NCBI GenBank assembly: GCA_025699075.1
Contig: JAILWG010000004.1
Coordinates: 62,001-126,000 of the forward strand
DNA length: 64,000 bases
Reading direction: 5' to 3'
Source: Candidatus Nitrosopumilus sp.
Lineage (GTDB): Archaea; Thermoproteota; Nitrososphaeria; Nitrososphaerales; Nitrosopumilaceae
The notes beneath the pieces were generated by a model. That model was not told the DNA's origin. It did not search any database and saw only the letters and a program-made list of their open reading frames with translations. The position numbers and the translations under genes are program-made. Position 1 is the stretch's first letter. The number at the start of each line of letters is the position of its first letter. This document shows, piece after piece, positions 60,056 through 64,000 of the stretch.

Positions 60056-61027
60056 ATGGATTGGGGATTAAAAAATAGAATTTCTAGTATTATCAAACCG
60101 CAAAATAATCGAGCATTGATGTTAGCAGTAGATCATGGGTATTTTCTAGGTCCTACTGAAAAACTTGAAAATCCAAAAAAAGTCATTGCTCCACTTTTGA
60201 AACATTGTGATTCATTAATGCTTACAAGAGGTGTTCAAAGAACCTCCGTTCCTGCTACTACAGACACTCCTATGGTATTGAGAGTTTCAGGAGGTTCTAG
60301 TATTATTGGTGATGATTTGTCTCAAGAAGACATTACTGTATCTGTTGAAGATGCAATTAGACTCAATGCTAGCGCACTTGCAATGTCTATTTTTGTTGGT
60401 TCAAAATATGAATACCAAACAATCGTAAATCTTGGAAAATTAGTTAACGAGGCAGAAAAATATGGATTGCCTGTATTGGCAGTTACTGCAGTTGGAAAAG
60501 AACTAGGTAAAGATGCTAGATATCTTTCCTTGGCATGTCGTATTGCTGCTGAACAAGGAGCACATATTGTTAAAACATACTATTGTGATAATTTTGAAAA
60601 AGTAGTTCAATCATGCCCTGTTCCAATTATTGTTGCAGGAGGAAAGAAAATTCCTGAACGTGACGCTTTACAACTAACCTACAATGCAATCAAAGGTGGT
60701 GCAGTAGGTGTTGATATGGGCAGAAATATCTGGCAATCTGAACATCCAGTTTCTATGATCAGAGCAGTACGTGCAATTGTTCATGGAAATCTAAATGTTG
60801 ACCAGGCATTCAAACTATATCAAAAATTAGTTAGTGAGGAACCAAAAAAGAAATCAAATAATAAAAATAAATCCAAGAACAAACCAAACAACCCTAATCA
60901 AAAGAAATCAAACAAACCAAACAACCCTAATCAAAAGAAATCAAACAAACCAAACAACCCTAATCAAAAGAAATCAAACAAACCAAACAACCCTAATCAA
61001 AACAAACCCAATCTCTCTAAAAAATAA
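60056..61027 (+). CDS. Class I aldolase, DhnA/LsrF-type, with repeat tail
   Basis: 323 residues from ATG. The (beta-alpha)8 aldolase core runs to about 262, with family segments MLAVDHGYFLGPTEKLENP, HIVKTYYCDN (Schiff-base Lys) and VAGGKKIPERDALQL. The closest families are archaeal fructose-bisphosphate aldolase, aminodideoxyheptulosonate synthase and LsrF. The C-terminal 60 residues are an Asn/Lys/Pro-rich tail with four 11-residue repeats. The core is firm; the substrate and the tail's role are unknown. Confidence 0.87.
   Translation: MDWGLKNRISSIIKPQNNRALMLAVDHGYFLGPTEKLENPKKVIAPLLKHCDSLMLTRGVQRTSVPATTDTPMVLRVSGGSSIIGDDLSQEDITVSVEDAIRLNASALAMSIFVGSKYEYQTIVNLGKLVNEAEKYGLPVLAVTAVGKELGKDARYLSLACRIAAEQGAHIVKTYYCDNFEKVVQSCPVPIIVAGGKKIPERDALQLTYNAIKGGAVGVDMGRNIWQSEHPVSMIRAVRAIVHGNLNVDQAFKLYQKLVSEEPKKKSNNKNKSKNKPNNPNQKKSNKPNNPNQKKSNKPNNPNQKKSNKPNNPNQNKPNLSKK
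60881..61012 (+). repeat. 33-bp in-frame tandem repeat (4 copies)
   Basis: Four 33-bp units encode KPNNPNQKKSN, the last one diverged (KPNNPNQNKPN). It lies in the aldolase C-terminal tail, in frame, so copy number can vary without frame loss. It is nearly identical at DNA level over three copies, indicating recent expansion. No spacers, hence not CRISPR. Confidence 0.95.
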
Positions 61028-61029
61028 TC

Positions 61030-61431
61030 TTAGTTAATTTTTGATAGATGTATGTGTGCAATTTTCCATGTTGGTTGCTTTACTAGTACAAATGTTGCAC
61101 GTCCATTAATTATCATATGTTCTCCTGTGTATGCTTTAGTATCTACAAGCATTCCTTTTTGAATTAATTCTAAAGCAACTACTGCAGCACTTTCAAATAT
61201 GCTGATTTTTGGATTTTTAATTTCATAAGAATAATCTGAGATGCTGACAAATTTTAATTCCTCCAGTTCAATTGTATTTTGATAATCTTTAAGATCATAT
61301 GGTGGCAAATCACTAAAACTTGAAAATTTTGGATCATTGAGGTGAATGTCTCTAAGTGTTTCTAGATCTTTTGTAATTCCAGCTTGAAATAGTGTTTCTA
61401 TCACTTTGATGATTTCTTCATTATCACTCAA
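61030..61431 (-). CDS. SnoaL/NTF2-like protein
   Basis: 133 residues, ATG start. A helical N-terminus (EEIIKVIETLFQAGITKDLE) and a beta-sheet C-terminus ending WKIAHIHLS match the DUF4440/SnoaL cone-shaped fold. These domains bind small molecules or act as enzymes. Function unknown. Convergent with the aldolase by 2 nt. Confidence 0.8.
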   Translation of the reverse strand: MSDNEEIIKVIETLFQAGITKDLETLRDIHLNDPKFSSFSDLPPYDLKDYQNTIELEELKFVSISDYSYEIKNPKISIFESAAVVALELIQKGMLVDTKAYTGEHMIINGRATFVLVKQPTWKIAHIHLSKIN

Positions 61432-61600
61432 AACAGTCCATTTCGAATGTAGAAAATATCTGTTTAAGTCTTCTGTACATCAAGTCAAATCCTGATTATT
61501 TTTCAGAGAATCTTTATTAATTATCAATTGATTATTTTTTTGATTTCAATGTACACAAAATTAACTACAAAATTTAGCAGTTTTCATGTTGCTGTTCTTC

Positions 61601-61606
61601 TATAAT
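61601..61606 (+). promoter_or_regulatory. TATA box of ilvB
   Basis: TATAAT 28-33 nt before the ilvB ATG, right for transcription starting a few bases from the start codon. The rest of the 202-nt intergenic region upstream is AT-rich with nothing else I can support. Confidence 0.6.
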
Positions 61607-61633
61607 GTGCCTGAAATTTACTAGATTAAAATT

Positions 61634-63346
61634 ATGGAGAGAAATTTAATGAATAAAATGGAAACTATGACAGGTGCAAAGGCCTTGATGACGGCTATGG
61701 AAAAAGAAGGCGTCAAACAAGTATTTGGTTTACCTGGCGGTGCAAATCTTCCAATGTATGATGAATTTGCTCGTTGTAATATTAGACACATCTTAACAAG
61801 ACATGAACAATCTGCAGCTCATATGGCTGATGGGTTTGGAAGAGTAAGTAGAAAACCTGGTGTTTGTTTTGCAACCTCTGGACCTGGTGCTACTAACATT
61901 CTAACTGGAATCGCAACGGCACAAGCTGATTCTGCTCCTATGATTGCAGTGACAGGACAAGTACCTGTTGGGATGATTGGTAAGGATGCTTTTCAAGAAA
62001 GTGATATTATCGGCATGGCAAATCCTGTTGTAAAATATGCTTTTCAACCTAGAACAGCTGGTGAAATTCCTGAAGTTGTAAAAAAAGGATTCTTCATTGC
62101 AGAATCTGGACGACCCGGACCAGTGTTAATTGATATTCCAAAAGATGTACAGACAAATGAAGAACCGATGAACTTTCCGGATGAATTTAAAATCCGAGGC
62201 TATCATCCTTGGGCAGATCCTGATATTGTAAATGTTGAAAGAGCAATTGATATGCTACTTCATGCTGAAAAACCAATCATCTTAGCTGGAGGTGGAACAA
62301 TTATCTCATCTGCATTTGCTGAATTACAATCTATTGCAGAAACCTTGATGCTTCCTGTTGTTACTACTTTCAAAGGTAAAGGTGCATTTCCTGAAAATCA
62401 TCCTTTATCATTGGGCCCTATTGGAATGCATGGACATGCAGAGGCAAACAAAATGATGTCCGAAGCTGATTGTGTATTGGCAATTGGTACAAGATTTTCT
62501 GACAGATCCGTTGGAACTTTTGAGGCTTTTGAGAAGAGATTGAAAATTATTCACATGGATGTAGATCCTGCAGAAATCGGCAAAAACCAAACTGCTCAAA
62601 TTGCCGTTATTGGTGACGTACGTGTAAATCTTAGAGTAATGGTAAAATTGCTTTTGCAGAAAGCTGTCAAAAAATCTGAGGAAACTCCTTGGATAAAACA
62701 TGTTAAAGAAACAAAAGCGTATTGGAAAGAAAACCTCAAACTCCATCCTGGTGAAATGGGTGCAGCTAAAATTTTACGTAAACTCCGTGAATTATTACCA
62801 AAAGAATCTGTTGTAACTACCGAAGTGGGTCAACATCAAATGTGGGCTTCATTGTTTTATGATGTGATTCAGCCTGGCACTTTCTTTAGTTCTACTGGTC
62901 TTGGTACTATGGGTTGGGGATTCCCTGCCGCAATTGGTGCTAAAGTTGCAAGACCTGATGTTCCAGTTGTAGATATTGCCGGTGATGGAAGTTTTGCAAT
63001 GACTGAAAACTCTCTTGCTACTGCAGTATTGGAAGATATTCCTGTAATTGTTTTTCTCTTAAACAACTCTACATTGGGAATGGTGGCACAATGGCAGAGA
63101 ACTTTCTATGACAGGAGAATGATTGGTGTGGACCAAAAAAGCTGTCCTGATTATGTTAAATTGGCAGAGTCTTATGGTGCTCAGGGAATTAGAGCACAAT
63201 CAATGGATGAACTTGATAAGGCAATCAAAACTGCATTAAGCAGTGATGTTGCAACAGTGATTGACATTCCTATTGATCCTGAAGAAGATGTGTTACCATT
63301 TGTGGCTCCTGGAACTTCTCTTGCGGATATGATTTTACCTTCTTAG
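61634..63346 (+). CDS. ilvB: Acetolactate synthase, large subunit
   Basis: 570 residues, ATG start; later ATGs at 61649 and 61658 are possible. Catalytic Glu is in LTRHEQSAAHMADG; FAD/central domain follows; the TPP motif is GDGSFAMTENSLATA...FLLNN near 455-485. It condenses pyruvate (and 2-ketobutyrate) in valine, leucine and isoleucine synthesis. First gene of ilvB-ilvN-leuA. Confidence 0.95.
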   Translation: MERNLMNKMETMTGAKALMTAMEKEGVKQVFGLPGGANLPMYDEFARCNIRHILTRHEQSAAHMADGFGRVSRKPGVCFATSGPGATNILTGIATAQADSAPMIAVTGQVPVGMIGKDAFQESDIIGMANPVVKYAFQPRTAGEIPEVVKKGFFIAESGRPGPVLIDIPKDVQTNEEPMNFPDEFKIRGYHPWADPDIVNVERAIDMLLHAEKPIILAGGGTIISSAFAELQSIAETLMLPVVTTFKGKGAFPENHPLSLGPIGMHGHAEANKMMSEADCVLAIGTRFSDRSVGTFEAFEKRLKIIHMDVDPAEIGKNQTAQIAVIGDVRVNLRVMVKLLLQKAVKKSEETPWIKHVKETKAYWKENLKLHPGEMGAAKILRKLRELLPKESVVTTEVGQHQMWASLFYDVIQPGTFFSSTGLGTMGWGFPAAIGAKVARPDVPVVDIAGDGSFAMTENSLATAVLEDIPVIVFLLNNSTLGMVAQWQRTFYDRRMIGVDQKSCPDYVKLAESYGAQGIRAQSMDELDKAIKTALSSDVATVIDIPIDPEEDVLPFVAPGTSLADMILPS

Positions 63347-63349
63347 TGA

Positions 63350-63838
63350 TTGATTATGTGGGCTATACTTTCTATCTTAGTTGAAAACAAACCTGGAATC
63401 TTGTTTAAGGTGACACATCTTTTCAGATCCAGGAATTTCAACATTGATAGTATCTCTGTTGGAATAACTGAAAATCCTGAATACTCAAAAATGACTATCA
63501 CCACATATGGTGATGAAAAACAAATTGATCAGATTGTAAAGCAGCTTGATAAGATGATTGATACTGTAAAAGTTGAGCATTTAGATGAGCACAAAACAGT
63601 ATTTCGAGAACTTAGCCTTTTTAAGATAAAACTCAGTAATGCTAATGATAGTATGGAAATTAACAAATTAGCAAATGCGTATGGTGCCAAAGTTCATGAT
63701 GTGAAAAAAGATTCAATCATGGTAGAATTGACTGCTACTCCTGATCAAATTCAGGCATTTGAAGAATTGGCAAAACCCTTTGGAATCCTTGATGTTGCAC
63801 GAACAGGTGTTGCTGCTTTGCAAAGGAGTGGGGCATGA
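63350..63838 (+). CDS. ilvN: Acetolactate synthase, small regulatory subunit
   Basis: 162 residues from TTG, or 160 from ATG 63356. The N-terminal ACT domain ([20 protein letters not shown], then [11 protein letters not shown]) binds valine for feedback control; the second half is the ALS_ss_C domain. It lies 3 nt after ilvB, and its stop overlaps the next ATG (ATGA). Confidence 0.95.
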   Translation: MIMWAILSILVENKPGILFKVTHLFRSRNFNIDSISVGITENPEYSKMTITTYGDEKQIDQIVKQLDKMIDTVKVEHLDEHKTVFRELSLFKIKLSNANDSMEINKLANAYGAKVHDVKKDSIMVELTATPDQIQAFEELAKPFGILDVARTGVAALQRSGA

Positions 63839-64000
63839 AAATTAGAATATTTGATACAACATTAAGAGACGGAGAACAAACAATTGGAGTTTCTCTATCT
63901 CCTGATCAAAAATTATCTATTGCTAAAAAACTTGATGAACTTGGAGTAGATGCAATTGAAGCTGGTTTCCCAGTAATTTCTGAAGGTGAATTAAAAGCAG
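63835..64000 (+). CDS. leuA: 2-isopropylmalate/homocitrate synthase family (5' part)
   Basis: Starts at ATG overlapping the ilvN stop and runs off the window. The 55 residues seen ([20 protein letters not shown], then VDAIEAGFP) are the start of the LeuA-type DRE-TIM metallolyase, with the metal-binding DTTLRDGEQ. The operon places it in leucine synthesis; homocitrate or citramalate synthases share this start, so the symbol is likely but not certain. Confidence 0.82.
   Translation, partial: MKIRIFDTTLRDGEQTIGVSLSPDQKLSIAKKLDELGVDAIEAGFPVISEGELKA

Overview
The window is AT-rich (roughly one third G+C by eye) and archaeal. It carries TBP and TFB, Cdv/ESCRT-III division genes, ribosomal protein L40e, a tRNA with a bulge-helix-bulge type intron, an A-type ATP synthase F subunit, TrmB-family regulators and F420/PPOX-type oxidoreductases. 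A PEFG-CTERM surface protein, a plastocyanin-like cupredoxin, a bacterial-type uvrBAC operon and thaumarchaeal-looking metabolic genes point to a marine ammonia-oxidising Nitrososphaerota (Thaumarchaeota), Nitrosopumilus-like. No amo gene lies in the window, so this rests on gene content only. I see no IS element, prophage, plasmid module or CRISPR array.

Layout. 1-4.3 kb: start of an oligoendopeptidase F gene, a tfb-tbp pair, and a pyrophosphatase / UBP-type zinc finger pair. 4.3-10 kb: surface and envelope proteins, including a 1043-residue repeat protein with an internal signal-peptide-like segment. 10-12.3 kb: two paralogous operons of tiny proteins (29-58 aa) sharing a nearly identical promoter with a TTCGA inverted repeat; the first also encodes a TrmB regulator. 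This is the least explained system in the window. 12.3-16.4 kb: more membrane and secreted proteins. 16.4-20.2 kb: an intron-containing tRNA-Val(CAC), L40e, sucCD and a Dps-like ferritin. 20.2-31.4 kb: a strong hairpin, ileS, purD, a folate one-carbon set (MTHFS, folD), purN, a beta-CASP nuclease, glycerate kinase and an iron alcohol dehydrogenase.

31.4-41 kb: an F420/flavin LLM oxidoreductase, several small proteins, and uvrB-uvrA-uvrC. 41-49.5 kb: cupredoxin, citrate synthase flanked by two related small proteins, a DHH phosphoesterase with a histone-H1-like lysine-rich tail, a PEFG-CTERM protein, RidA, a 16-bp inverted repeat and a TrmB regulator. 49.6-52 kb: a division locus with a CdvB-like protein, a coiled-coil partner and CdvC. 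52-64 kb: carAB (carA seems to start at ATT), a metallophosphoesterase, a SWIM finger protein, atpF, an alcohol dehydrogenase, an LsrF/DhnA-type aldolase with a repeat tail, then ilvB-ilvN-leuA running off the edge.

How it fits together. Most of the window is housekeeping: purine and pyrimidine synthesis (purD, purN, carAB), one-carbon folate supply for purines, branched-chain amino acids, TCA-type steps (gltA, sucCD), translation (ileS, L40e, tRNA-Val) and DNA repair. Many genes overlap start-to-stop by 1-4 nt. TTG and GTG starts are common, and first genes often sit about 25-35 nt from a TATA box, as expected for leaderless mRNAs. Many very short genes lie between the large ones, and several encode Cys-rich, probably zinc-binding, proteins.
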